DNA of 64,000 nt from Oehlia diaphana (taxonomy: Eukaryota; Glomeromycota; Glomeromycetes; Glomerales; Glomeraceae): the NCBI GenBank assembly GCA_003833135.1, contig QZLH01000598.1, positions 4,017 to 68,016 of the forward strand, read 5' to 3'. Positions 12,195 through 23,560 of the stretch are shown piece by piece; the stretch's first letter is position 1, and each line of letters starts with the position of its first letter. The notes below the pieces were generated by a model. The model was given only the letters and a program-made list of their open reading frames with translations. It was not told the DNA's origin and searched no databases. The position numbers were made by a program, and so were the translations under genes.

Positions 12195-13134
12195 TATATA
12201 TTATATATATATACTGTATATGCAAAAATTTAAAAATTAAAAAAATTAAAAATTTTAATCTTATACTTTTTGATATCATATTTTATACGTATAGAAACTT
12301 TTAAGTAGTGATGCCGACTTAACTTTTAATATGCTGTAATGTTTAAAATGTAAAATTAAAATAATGTGAATTTTTATCTTTTACATGAATCTTAGTAATA
12401 AACTATTATTAAACTTTATTAAAATTTTATTGAAACTAAAACACTAAATGACAAATCCGTTTATTCTTTAACTCCAGTTAAGTCGCACACTATTCTCTTT
12501 CCCCCTTCTTTTCTCCTTCAAAATCCTTTTTTTTTTTTTTTGTAAAAAAAAAGTTCGGAGGATAGTCGATAAGCTTCTTTTGTACACACTCGTGCAAAAT
12601 GTAAAGAATTTCCTAAATATTGTGATAAAATAATATTAAGGGAGACCCGATATCCAGTTACAAAGGATACAAATAATTCAAATTTAAATTTTCTTGAATG
12701 GTTAGATTTTTATTTATGATATGAAGAAGGTTTCTTTTAGTAGATTTATCGATATGATTACTTAAAACTTAATTGAAATACCAAAAGGTTTATAATGTAA
12801 TAATTAATAAGCCATATAACATACTTATTATACACTTCATTATTAATATTATAAAAATGAGGTCACAAAACTCCTTTAAGTTAGGGGAAACACCGCAATA
12901 AACAGAAAGGAATTTAATCATCCTACAAAACATATTCATATCAGACATTTTATATGAAAGGTTTCATAAGGATCCTTCGTAGAGCAAGGTATTGCAAAGA
13001 AATAACTTTTAATTTTCTTTGCTAAACTTATTTCTTTTTTTTTTATATTCCGTTTAATTCTTTTTTTTTAGACATCACCAACAGCTAGTCTTACCGCTTC
13101 TTACAATTGATCACATGATTAATTTTTGAACGAC
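12195..13134. other. Intergenic, nothing recognised
   Basis: AT-rich; no gene or repeat could be supported. Confidence 0.5.
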
Positions 13135-13375
13135 ATGAAGACACCAAGTGAAGTAATTTCAATGATCGATTGTGATGAAGCGGGTAAATATTTTATGTTA
13201 ATCAGGTTAATCATATTTTATATTTATATAACTTTTATTTTAGGAATTAAGATATTGGGATGTTCTCTATGCTTTATGGCATGTCCTGTATCTACCAAAT
13301 CGCCGACTAATTCTCAGGATCATGTCCATATAAAATCAGTGGATCAGTATCAGTATAGTAGGTAATAAATATCAC
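13135..13375 (+). CDS. Uncertain two-exon small gene
   Basis: ATG at 13135 opens a frame reaching a clean donor at 13184 (GCGG|GTAAAT). A 60-bp intron-like piece ends TTTTATTTTAG at 13243, and the frame continues to about 13361 with CSLCFMACP and many polar residues. The intron-like piece has no stop and a length divisible by three, so splicing is not forced. A partial echo of the donor region lies at 13494-13562 (gaagcaggtaaatatt..attcattaatcat), which suggests a duplicated exon-intron junction. No domain is recognised. Confidence 0.25.
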
Positions 13376-14440
13376 CTTTGATTTTATCTAAAATTAATCA
13401 AACCCATTTGCAATTTTATTAAATTAAACTTCTACCCACTTCCTCAGGATTTGATGTCATAGGCAATGACAAAATTTTATATCATTTTAATAAAGTTCAT
13501 TTGCAATGAAGCAGGTAAATATTATAATTCAAGGATGATTCATTAATCATACTTTATATTTAAGTGTATTTAATATATTGATCTATCTGTCTATATCATT
13601 CTATCATGTCTCCAATCAATTGTAGATTCTCACGTTCAGCCGAATGATTTAATCTATAAATACGGCAGAGCACATGTTCTCTTTCATGCTATCAGACTAG
13701 GGAATAATTTTATGACAGTAGAAGTTGAAAACAACCATACAGTATAATAAAAAAACAACAAAGAAAAAAAAGCAAGCAAATAAAAAAATCAAAAGAATAA
13801 CCAAGTAAAAAAAGGTTAGAAATTGATTCAAAATTATATAACAAAGTTTATATAAATCATGACGTGAGCTTTTTTAGGAAGAAACAAATATTTTGTCATT
13901 CTTCTATTTATTTTGTATTTTTATTATATTAATTTATAATGAAATGTTATGTTAATTAAGATATTTAAGATCATAAATTCCAATTAAGAATATTAAACTA
14001 TGAAAACTACTATGAATAATAAATATTTAACGTATTTTAAAAAATTAAAAAATTAAAAAGTGTTATTTTAATTGGTATAATTTAGTGATACGTACAGTAT
14101 GGGTACATCTCAATATCAAATTTTTCTAGAAATTTTCTAGTATAATTATCCTCCCAATAAATCAAAGGAGCATCCCTACGTAATCTGAAAGACGCAGTAA
14201 GAATGCGCAGCTATCGGATAGTTTTCGTTTGTAAATCGCTCTGTAACAACGTGAGTACGTGACTCTGGTTTGAGCCGTAATAATAATAAAAAATATGATA
14301 GTCCACAAAATCATATAATTATTAATAAAGGCTAAAAGATTTATTATATAGAACCTTTTTATACATGAAATATTCTGCGCAAACTAAATCTTTATTAGAA
14401 TAACTAATTAGCATATATAGCATTCGTTTAATCATAAAAA
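13376..14440. other. Intergenic with weak coding-like patches
   Basis: Short GC-richer patches at 13620-13740 and 14160-14280 have brief open frames but no recognisable domain or splice pattern. The rest is AT-rich. Confidence 0.4.
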
Positions 14441-14455
14441 CGCAATCCAGTCAAC

Positions 14456-14640
14456 CAGATGCCCATTTCACTTGATCTCATTTATATATAATTTCGCGAT
14501 GTAACATGCACCGATACTTTTCTTTTGTCTCTTTATAATAGTGTACCGACCAATATTTTAAGGTTCATTAATATTATTTGGTCGATACTTTAACGATTTG
14601 GCTGATATAGCTCTCGCATGTTATGACATAATGTGGATTT
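14456..14640. mobile_element. Fragment related to the 40.8-41.2 kb miniature element
   Basis: The order 'tatatataatttcgcgatgt', 'tttgtctctttataatagt' and 'accgaccaatattttaagg' parallels the interior of the element at 40775-41189 (tatatataatttcacgatat, tttgtccctttatagtaat, accgatattttggtt). No ends were found, so only a fragment is claimed. Confidence 0.4.
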
Positions 14641-14731
14641 CGGATCTCATATCAAATCATGTGGAAATAGAATATTCTGTTTTCATATAAATTAGTTATA
14701 GTAATTTTTTTTTAAAAAAATATTTATTTAA

Positions 14732-14990
14732 TTAGAGAATATAAAATTTTACATTTTTTAAAAAATTATCTTCGATATTTGTGGACTTACTGTGTAAAGT
14801 ATCCTTTATCCAATTTTGATCTTTAGCAATTCCTATTTTTGTATCATTAGGTTCGCGAAGTACTGAGATAATAAGATCAATATGAGAAATAAAGGTTTTA
14901 TGACATTTATTAGAAGATTTCTTTTTGATTTGCACGTCTATACGCTTGATTGTCAGGTGACACGACTGACACGTGATTGCAACGGTAATA
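14732..14990 (-). CDS. Uncertain exon on the minus strand
   Basis: On the minus strand an open frame runs from about 14990 to 14732. It includes QSCHLTIKRIDVQIKKKSSN and later VLREPNDTKIGIAKDQNW, which read like real protein. A consensus donor (CACA|GTAAGT) follows DTLH, after which the frame is AT-rich and probably intronic. I found neither a convincing ATG nor the partner exons, and no family is recognised. It may be a relic. Confidence 0.3.
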
Positions 14991-15187
14991 CGTAATTTTT
15001 AATAGTAAAAGAAATTTTTAAAATTTCAAGATATAAAATATTAAAAAAGAAAATTATTTGAGAAAAATGTATCAACCCCATTTTTTGTGAGAAATTATTC
15101 AGCATTGACCATAAGATACTTTATTTTGGTTAGGTTGATTTATTTTATTTTATTTTTTTTAAAAAAAAAATATATCTAAATATAAGA

Positions 15188-15610
15188 TGACAGATGATCA
15201 ATTCAAACGCCAATATGCATTTGATTGTTCCAAAAATATAACATAATTTTTTATATTTTAAAGGATTATTAATAATAAATTATTAATCGGAATCTTTTAG
15301 AATCATAGAATCACATTAACAATAAAGTTCTCATGACATATTTTATGCATGCTTATAAATTCATTATATAACTATTATAAATCATTCAAATAATTCTTGT
15401 CATGTTTCATATATTATTTAAATATTTAAATTAATTGTTACATAATTTGATTTAAAAATTTAAAAATAAATATTATAATAACGACATAAAAAGGGTTTCA
15501 TTGATCTTATTCATTATTCCTTTTACAGAATTTCATTACCTTAATAAGTTTAATTCAATATGCTTTATTGTTTTTTTGCATTCTTTGTTTAATTCTATAT
15601 AGAAGTTTTT
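15188..15610 (+). repeat. Dispersed repeat, 'acgccaa..tgcatt' family, copy 1
   Basis: The left part reads gacagatgatcaattcaaac then gccaatatgcatttg, followed by aaagttctcatgaca near 15323 and a shared T-rich segment ending near 15610. The same order of landmarks occurs at 19034 and 55959. No coding. It is probably a non-autonomous DNA element (see 55959-56682, where the inverted ends are visible). Confidence 0.6.
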
Positions 15611-16039
15611 AACATACACGTTCAAAAGCGAATAAGGAAATACGACATTACGTGTTTTGGCCAAAATTACGAACCAAAAATTATGAAATTATGTCACGGG
15701 TTAAGATCAACCCACGGGCATGTGATCGGATTCAAAATACCTCAGATCTACCTGACCCGCGCCGGTGCCCGTCAAATATGTAACACATCAAATCATGGAA
15801 TATAAAACACAGATCAATTAATAATGCGTGGCAAAAGCCGCCAATAAAATTTTTTTATTTTTTTTTTTATTTTTTTTTTTGGCGAACCGTCTTAAAGAAT
15901 ATTTTTTTAGCTTTCTTATTTGTCCTCATATATTTAAAATAAAATATATATCGAGATTTAAAATAGAAAGTATTTCTTCATGATTTACCAAAGATATATA
16001 TTTTAACCACAGATTGGATTGAAGCACTCTAAAAATAGA
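15611..16039. other. Intergenic, nothing recognised
   Basis: A GC-richer patch at 15630-15790 (cacgggttaagatcaaccca; gacccgcgccggtgcccg) stands out but matches no family I know. Confidence 0.4.
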
Positions 16040-16700
16040 CGAGATTTATTTATTGAAAATAGACGGTAATTCTTTCATGATCCACCATTGTTCTTTTTTT
16101 CTCCAGATTCGACAATGGAATGGATTGGATTTAAGCATCCTAAAAATGGGCTAGGTTAGATAATATTATTTGATGGATTGATGAATAGAATCATCAGGGA
16201 CATTAAATTTAAATATTATCGATCATTGATCATTGATATAATGATTTTAATAATATAATGGGCAATGATTGAAGTAGTACTGTGCGGATAATAATATAAA
16301 AAAGATACACATTGACTACTGTAGATTTATTTATCGAAATTTAAAATAGACGGTATGATCCACCATTGTACATTTTTTCTCCAGATTCGACAATGGGATT
16401 GGATTGGTCCTAAAATAGACTAGATTTATTTATCGAATTTTAAAGTAGACAGTAAAGTATACATTGTTTTTATTTTTTCAGATTCGACAATGAAATGGAT
16501 TGGATTCAAGCATCCTAAAAATGGACTAGATCAGTTAGTATTATTTGATGAATTCATCAGGGATTTTAATTTTAAATATTATCGATCATTGATATAATGA
16601 TTTAATAATATAAGGGGCAATGCAATATGTGCGATTATACGATGATTGAAGTAGTACTATGCGGATAATAATGTAAAAAAGGCAATGACACAAAGAGAGA
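16040..16700. repeat. Three-copy complex tandem repeat upstream of the SANT-like gene
   Basis: The landmark 'cagattcgacaatgg/a' occurs at 16104, 16382 and 16479. 'attgaagtagtactgtgcgg' at 16267 recurs near 16643, and 'attatcgatcattgatataa' also recurs. The copies differ by internal deletions. The array ends about 115 bp before a TATA box, so it may hold regulatory sequence. Confidence 0.8.
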
Positions 16701-16816
16701 TTAAAGCTAAATCGATAACAAACATTGTCGTGTAATATTGATCTCAATTATTATTTTTTATGTTATCTTGTATTTGAATTGATCCTTATTATTGTTTTTT
16801 AATTTGAATCCTTTCT

Positions 16817-16824
16817 TATATAAA
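16817..16824 (+). promoter_or_regulatory. TATA box of the SANT-like gene
   Basis: TATATAAA lies 93 bp upstream of the ATG at 16917, with no competing ATG between them. Position matches the TATA-like sites of the other genes in the window. Confidence 0.55.
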
Positions 16825-16916
16825 CCACATTGTTTTGACAGAGAAATTTCAAATTTCTTTAAATTTTTTTTATCATTTTTGAAAATAATTTATTAATAAT
16901 CAACAAGAAATAAAAA

Positions 16917-17469
16917 ATGTGCAAATTCGGACTTGAAGTAAATAGATTTATTATTATTTTTTTTTTTTCAAAAAAAATTTAAAATATTTTAAAGAGGCGT
17001 GTTTCTCTTGTAGGAAAATAATCGTATCAGACATTCCGTGAGAATGTATGGACATTTAGATGATTGTTTTATAAGGATTAGCAAGATATTGCCGCAATAC
17101 ACACCAGAACAAATTGAAAACCAGTAAGTAACAAAAATATTTGTGCATATTCTTTTTCTTTTAGGGCAAAACTTTAATATTTTTTTGACAATTTTAAACC
17201 TTAGTTATAAAAAATACCTTGACGAGGAAGGTAAGTAATACAGAACTCTTTAAATATTTTCTTTTAAAAAAATTAATTTTAACCCATCTTCTATTTTACG
17301 TTTTTGATTAGCCCCGCCGATAAATTATGAACGTATTTTGGAAACATATGAAAAGCTTCAAGCGATAAATATTAAGAATGAACGATTGCGGAAATTTGTA
17401 TTTATATGTCAAGAATTTTATTTTTCATTGAAAAAGTCTGTGGAACAGAAAATTCATATTTATATTTAA
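16917..17469 (+). CDS. Small Myb/SANT-like protein, four exons
   Basis: Exons are 16917-16937, 17014-17123, 17205-17230 and 17312-17469. Introns of 76, 81 and 81 bp all start GTAA and end AG. The joined frame is open for 104 codons and ends in TAA at 17467-17469. Residues 17-46 include DDCFIRISKILPQYTPEQIE followed by NHYKKYLDE, which has the spacing of the second and third helices of a Myb/SANT repeat (I..I....P..TPEQI.NHY). The expected first tryptophan is absent. The C-terminal half is charged and helical-looking. An earlier acceptor at 17164 would bring in a stop, so the one at 17204 is preferred. If real, the protein probably binds DNA or chromatin in the nucleus. One degenerate repeat is little for a DNA-binding protein, so it may need a partner. 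The domain call is tentative; the exon structure is better supported. Confidence 0.6.
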
Positions 17470-19033
17470 TTATTTTCTTGATGAGATTAATTGATAATTC
17501 ATTGTTTGTTATCTGACTTATATATTTATCTTAAAATTTCAAAAAATTTTATTAAAAGTTACTTAAAATTAAAATGTAGATACATATAATAAAACTTAAT
17601 TTGAAAAAAAAATTCATAAATATTTTATAATGTTATAAAATTTTTCCAATTCACGAATACTAATCTATGTATATTTGCCAGATTTTTTTAAAAAAAATCC
17701 CTTAATTTCGGAATCCGGCTCATTTTTTCCTGCATCATTGAAGAATTACTTAAAAAAAAAAAAAAAAGTATTATGTTCGGTTTTTTTTATTCCTTTGCAG
17801 CAGCAATCTTATACTAGAATACGAAAAAAAAAGAATTTTTAAAAAAAAATTATAATGAATTCGTTCTTGTATCTTTCAAGACCAAATTTAAAATTAATAT
17901 ACATACATTGAGTCGTCGAGAATGCGAGTAAAAATAAAAAATAATCGAATTTCAATAATAAGAAAAAACTTAATAACAGAAAACATGACACTTAATATAT
18001 TATTATATTTGCAATTTTAAAGACAAATGGATAGACAGACACTTACTTTGTTTCTCCATAAATTCATTTATTTATTCAAATAATTGGCTATAAATATGAT
18101 AGCAAGTACAGTAGTGTAGTCTCCGGCAGATGTTTGTATCTCTTTCTTTTATAAACTCGTCGACGTTTTAGAAAGTAAATACGATGTTGTCGGCAATGAT
18201 CGTTTTGCTTGACATTGTGAAGATGAAATATAAGACGTTTAAATGAGAAATGAGAGAAATATAAGGCCGAGTAAATAAAAAGTTTATTTGTCCGGTCTAT
18301 ATAAGCATTTTATTTATTTATTTATTTATTATTGTTATTTTTTTTTTTTTTTTTGAATAGAACATGATGAAGGCCTGAATACGCCAAAAATGTAGTATTA
18401 AATAACAAATTTTGTGAATATAATTTCGAATTTTTTTTTGGTTTTGTTTATTAATTCCTAATCATTTCTCTGAATTAACCCTAAATGGATTTATTTTTCT
18501 TAAAATATTTTTTTTGTTACAATAGCAATCATAAATATAATATTGAGAAAAAGTTTGAGCAATAACATAATAAATACTGTATATATTCATTATTTTCTTT
18601 TTAAGGAAAAAAGCTAAGAAAATAATGATAATAATAAATAAATAATAAAATAATTGGTGCATCGAAGGTGCATCAAAGGAATTTTATTCGTCAAAAAAAT
18701 CATATGCGGGATCACTCTGGAAAAATTAGAATATACCAAATTAGGCTTATCGAAAAATAGACGTAGTACAGTATAATATTATACTACATGCACATCTATC
18801 ATAATACGACTGTAAAAAAAAAAGAAATTTTCATAGCATAGCATATACTATACAAAAATTTTATAAAAATATTTTCAAGAAAAATTTATTTATTATTTAT
18901 TATTTTTTTTTTGATATTTTTATTTTTTTTTTTAATTTTTTTTTTAAAAAAAAGTAATAAAATATTTTTTTCTTTGTTTAAACTAAAAAAAAAAAGATTA
19001 TTTTATTTATTTATTTTTTTTAAAACAAAAAAT
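17470..19033. other. Intergenic, nothing recognised
   Basis: AT-rich with homopolymer runs and a short TTTA repeat (18305-18330). Open frames here are AT-driven. Confidence 0.5.
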
Positions 19034-19420
19034 GCCAGATGACCATTTCTGAAACGCCAACGTGCATTGAATTCTTCTTTAAAAATGGAATCATTTATAG
19101 TTGTTCATTTAAACCGGATGAAATCAAATAAATCCGATTTTTTAAAGTTCTCATGATTCGTTAGAAATCATGCGAAACATTCTCATGCATGTAAATAGTC
19201 CTTAAATCGCTATTCATTTTTTTCATTTTTGTTCCTTTTGACGGAAGAATTGCATAAAATACTCCTTTATAAGTTTGCATTTGCTACGGATTGATCCTAC
19301 GATTCTGCGATTGCTATTATGTCCCTCTTTTGGCAGTCATATTTTCTTTTTTTGGTTTTATTGATTTTTATTTCAAATGATTTCATTTATTTAGCCCCTT
19401 ATGTTTAGGAGAAAAAAAAA
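19034..19420 (+). repeat. Dispersed repeat, 'acgccaa..tgcatt' family, copy 2
   Basis: It begins gccagatgaccatttctgaa then acgccaacgtgcattgaatt, has aaagttctcatga near 19144, and shares the order of later landmarks (tttgcatttgctacgg, gctattatgt.c..cttttgg) with the copy at 55959. No opposite end was found. Confidence 0.65.
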
Positions 19421-20108
19421 TGTTTATGATAATAATGAGTCAAATAATATTATTAAGACAAATCATATTATCAAGACGCGACGGTGATGTGACCATTATA
19501 TTGCACAGTATATAGTATATCCAAGAATTAACATTTATTTTATTGAAATATAATCAAATTTATTATTTTTTTAAATATTTTATTGAGCGGAAATAATTTA
19601 TGTTTCTCATATCATTATTTTCAATAAAAAATCTAATCCGCTTGTACCTGAAATTGGATCGTATCCGTATAATATACGTATATAATATAAATTAATTTAC
19701 AAATTATGCTATTTATTTGTGAGTAGTAAACCATTTTGATGAATATCACATTACTGATTAGTATTCACTTGATTGTATGTAGATACGTGTGATATAATTG
19801 CTTCAAATAATGAAAATCTTTTGCGTGTGATTCCCGATCAATTTTTTGGGCATATTGACTGTGATGCTAATATATAATCCATATTATATACGAGAAATGA
19901 AATTTAAATAAAGAACTCGGGCGGCTTCAATTGCATAACTTTGAAATGATTAGCCATTTTCTTAAATGTATTTTCGAGATGCAATCACGGGACAAAATTA
20001 TCATTTATTTAGAACGAAAAAAAAAAAAATATTAATAAGAAAAAATTTATTTTTTTGTTTTGTTTTTTTAATTGTTATAGATTTAAGCCAAATGAATGAA
20101 TACATAAA
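19421..20108. other. Intergenic, nothing recognised
   Basis: AT-rich; no gene or repeat could be supported. Confidence 0.5.
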
Positions 20109-20179
20109 CTATACATGATAGTGGTGAACAATTAAAGAAAGTGGATTATGAAAGAAATGGAACTTAATAAATGAAATTA

Positions 20180-20350
20180 ATTTAAAAAGGAAAAACAAAA
20201 GAGAAGGGAAAAGGGGAAGACGAAAAAAAGGAAGGGAAAGAACGAAAAAAAGAAAGGGAAGAACGAAAAAAAGAAAGGAAAAAAAGGAAAAAGGAATAAT
20301 GAAGATAAGGGAAAAGGTGAAGGATGAAAAGGGGAAAGTGGGAGAGGGAT
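20180..20350. repeat. Purine-rich (GA) block
   Basis: The plus strand is almost all A and G, built from gaaaaaaagaaagggaag-like units. The apparent Phe/Pro/Ser-rich protein on the minus strand is a product of this composition and is not called as a gene. Confidence 0.8.
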
Positions 20351-20576
20351 AAAAAAGCTTAAAAAAGTTACTATAGAAGGTCATAATATTTAATTCCATA
20401 AAAAAGTTAATAATATTATCATTATAAATTCATAAATTATTTAATTTTTCAGTAGTTTGGTAAACCAGATAAGGTGCATCTTCTCTTAGGAATGACACAT
20501 AAATTCTCCAGTATTGAAGATTTGGAATTAATTCTATGAAAATTAAAAAGCTAATAATATTATCGTGATTTATAGG

Positions 20577-20900
20577 CGAAAAAGGGGATTTGGTATTGTT
20601 GGCTCATTTATATATTAATAAATTAAAGAAAAGAGTGTATAGGAAAAACAAAACCAAATGGATATTTGGTATTGTTGGTCCATTTTTTTTTTAAAATAAA
20701 TAAATTTATTTGTTTCAATAATATTTTTATTAATGAAATGGGGAAATTAAGTCGAGAAAAGGGAAAGGGGAAAAGAAAAGGAAAAGGGAAAAATGAAGAG
20801 AGGGAAAAGGCGAAGAATGAAAAAGGGAAGAAAAGACGTGTAAGAAAAACAAAACCAAATGAATATTTGGTATTGTTGGTCCATTTTTTTTTTAATAAGA
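20577..20900. repeat. Direct repeats bracketing a second GA-rich block
   Basis: 'aaaccaaatggatatttggt' followed by 'attgttggtccattttt' occurs at 20651 and again (gaatatttggt) at 20852. A partial copy (gatttggtattgttgg) lies at 20587. The interval 20740-20850 between the full copies is purine-rich. Each repeat contains a small palindrome (ccaaat/atttgg). Confidence 0.8.
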
Positions 20901-20904
20901 GAAG

Positions 20905-21090
20905 GCCACCCATTTTCAAAAGGTCTCGATCAGCTCCAGGTTCTTGAAGAACGGAGAAAAAGTGTGAATACTGAGGACGCGGAACCGGAGCGTGAAAATT
21001 TAGTTGAATATAACTATCTATTGAATAATTTTGAGAATTTTTGGAGCGAGAATAATTATTGGGAGTATAAATGTTCATGTTTGGTTTTTG
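20905..21090 (+). CDS. Uncertain coding fragment
   Basis: In the frame running through 20905-21090 the translation includes LDQLQVLEERRKSVNTEDAE and NNFENFWSENNYWEY. It is acidic, asparagine-rich and much less biased than the neighbouring GA block. There is no clear start. It could be a last exon or a relic of a coiled-coil tail. I recognise no family. Confidence 0.27.
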
Positions 21091-21149
21091 ATTTGGATTA
21101 TTGGATTTATTTTTTCGTTTGTTTTTTAAAAATTTTTTTACTATTCTAG

Positions 21150-21885
21150 GAATTTTCAGAGTCTTTTTATAAGAATGTTTATTAACAGATTTATTTATTT
21201 ATTTATTTTTTTTTTGGAATTCCTAAAATAAATTTTCTTAAAAAGAACAATCATTACATAAAATGCAGCGTTTTATCATAAACGCGTAATTATTAAGATC
21301 TTATTGAACATTAAGAAAGAAAATTATATTATCATTTTACTCTAATTTTGTTAAATAAATGCGCCATTGCTTTGTTACTGTATTATGCTGGCTGGTTTTG
21401 CCTAATCTGTTTATCCATTTTGAAAAGCTATAATTAATTTTAATTAGTCAGACATTTATGTAACAATGTAACATTAAAATGTATTTTTATCACAGATCGG
21501 TTTTTTTTCCTTTAATGCTTTGGTTGTTTTTGTCGCTTTTGTCAAAATTACGAGTCACATTGGCTGATTTATTATTAATTAATTTTCTAAAAATAATAAA
21601 TTAACAAAGAAAAATGTCTTTGTTAAAAAGCATGCGTGTTGCACTATGACTCATTTTTTTTTTTAAAAAAAATTAGTAAAAGATATATTAGATTAGATTA
21701 ATATTAAATTTGTGCGACTTTAAAGTAAGGGCGACTTTAAATTAAGGGCGACAAAAAAAAGTTCGTCGTATCGCCAATGTTTTAAGGAGGTGATAAACAT
21801 AGTTTATTTTGAATCTTACAGTTCTTACACGCAGGCAAATTTGCCTGCAATTTTTCCAAAAATTTGGCTCCTCATTTTTTAGATT
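21150..21885. other. Intergenic between coding fragment and LINE
   Basis: AT-rich. Contains a short tandem repeat of 'gggcgactttaaa' (21712-21752) and the perfect 18-bp palindrome GCAGGCAAATTTGCCTGC at 21831-21848, about 40 bp from the LINE 3' end. Confidence 0.5.
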
Positions 21886-22629
21886 AATTTTATTTATTTT
21901 ATTTTTACTTTAGAAGAGATGAATACATCGCCAGATACAGACTCATTATGACAAAAAGGCATAATATAAGTACAAATCTAGACTAGATATACAAAATCAA
22001 AGAGGACAGGCGGACTCACCCTTCGTAAGAAAGAACTGACTAATGGAGACATAGTCGCCATAGCAGGGCACGAACAAAGGGAATTAGAAACTAAAGTAAA
22101 AGTAAGGAGAAACGTAACCAGAAGTAAATAAAGTATTCGAACTATCATAAAAGCAGAAAATTCTAGCGAATGAAACCACGATAAATTATGTAAAAAGTTA
22201 GTAGTAAAATGGATCCGCAGTCGGAAGGGAGATGAAGAATCACGTTTACGACGATGATTCTTGAACGTCTTTTCGTAGTATTATTAGCTGTTTCCATTCT
22301 TTGAATATTGTATTATGTAATTTTCAAATAGTATTATAGATTTCCACACGGAGATCGTGAGCGAATTTTAATAAAAGTTTTTTAATAAGTTTTTAGATTT
22401 GATAGCTGCACGGAAGGGTTCTAATAGTTCATTTGGTATATAATTGAGTAAAAAAGATTAATTAATGCTCATTTTGAGCAATATTATCTGAGGCTGATCT
22501 TGTCCACGAAAAGATCTTGCAAAAACTGATAGTCTTGCCAAATGAAGGTTGGTGTTTCGACGCGTTCAGTTAAGATTGTTTGTAATTTAATGGCGAAATT
22601 ATTAAAAATAGGTGCTAATAAAGTTAAAG

Positions 22630-22700
22630 TTTATTGACATTGCCAAAGATGTAAATTAGTTTCATTTTCTGTATTACAAAGGAAACATGTTTTGAGTCCT
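22630..22700 (-). pseudogene. LINE C-terminal zinc-knuckle region
   Basis: The minus strand reads CFLCNTENETNLHLWQC, a C-x2-C...H...C arrangement found after RNase H at the end of related LINE proteins. Stops follow closely. It probably helped nucleic-acid binding before decay. Confidence 0.65.
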
Positions 22701-23029
22701 TTCAAAATGTCGGGTTAATTTTTGTTTAAAATATCAAGCGTTGGTAATTGTAACGTCGACGCTTTCATTTTCCAATTTGTGATTTTACTATGTTGGCATG
22801 CAGTAGGGCGGTTGAACGGATTAAAAATCATCCAAAATTTGGAATTCCCAATTTACTAGTTCATCAAAAGATAATTTTCGTATGAGATGTAACGATTCAT
22901 GAGATAAATGTTGTTCCAGTTTACGATATTCTAAAGGTTTCTTTAAAGTGGAACAAATGTTCCTGTCAATTACATGTTCTTTGTTAAAAATGAGCGAACC
23001 ATGTTGATGAGAAAGACCATTACGATTAA

Positions 23030-23560
23030 TATCATATTATAAGGTTGTTGCGTGTGCCTTGTTTAGCTAATGCATCAGCTTGGTCGTTAAGAAAATTATC
23101 TGAATGTGCTTTCACTGAGTGTAACATGAAGTTATAATTTATCGATAATTTGTTTGATAGGTTGCCAAATATGACAATTGTTGACTTTCTGTAGGCGTCT
23201 ATCAGTTAGTTGAGGTGTTAGAGTGCATTGAAAGTCTGAATGGTGGCTTTTGAATCTGTGTGAATAATAATGTTACCATGTGAGCAAATTGAAGATCACG
23301 AAGCAAACTGCTCTACTCGAGCTAGCCCAGTTGTTCAATCGAGCGTGAAAACTCAGTTAGCGATGAAAGTAGCCAGCCACAACCCATTAGGGGAGCCAAA
23401 TTGTCTGATGGTCGATATAACGATCCATCTGAATAAAATTCAAGATTTTGGAGGTCCGATAATTGTGTGGATTTGTCAATGAAATCTTCATGCATCGAAG
23501 CTGGAAGTAATAAAGTATTGATTAAAGGGCATTCAATTTGACTGACGCCGGCGCTGGTTG
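23030..23560 (-). pseudogene. LINE RNase H domain, degenerate
   Basis: On the minus strand, HTDSKATIQTF (about 23235-23270) carries the second catalytic Asp block, and VKAHSDNFLNDQADALAKQ (about 23058-23115) carries the last His/Asp block of an RNase H fold. An upstream piece (GLARVEQFAS) corresponds to the Glu-containing helix. In-frame stops occur between them (for example around 23305-23330). In the living element this domain removed RNA from the RNA-DNA hybrid. Confidence 0.8.

Noticed and set aside
20109..20399. 96-residue Phe/Pro/Ser-rich open frame on the minus strand
   Set aside because: It is the complement of a purine-only repeat block. Composition alone keeps it open, and no domain or start context supports it.
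20623..21078. 151-residue frame on the minus strand
   Set aside because: It is made of the repeated 45-bp word and GA block read backwards; the peptide contains the same repeated word twice and no domain.
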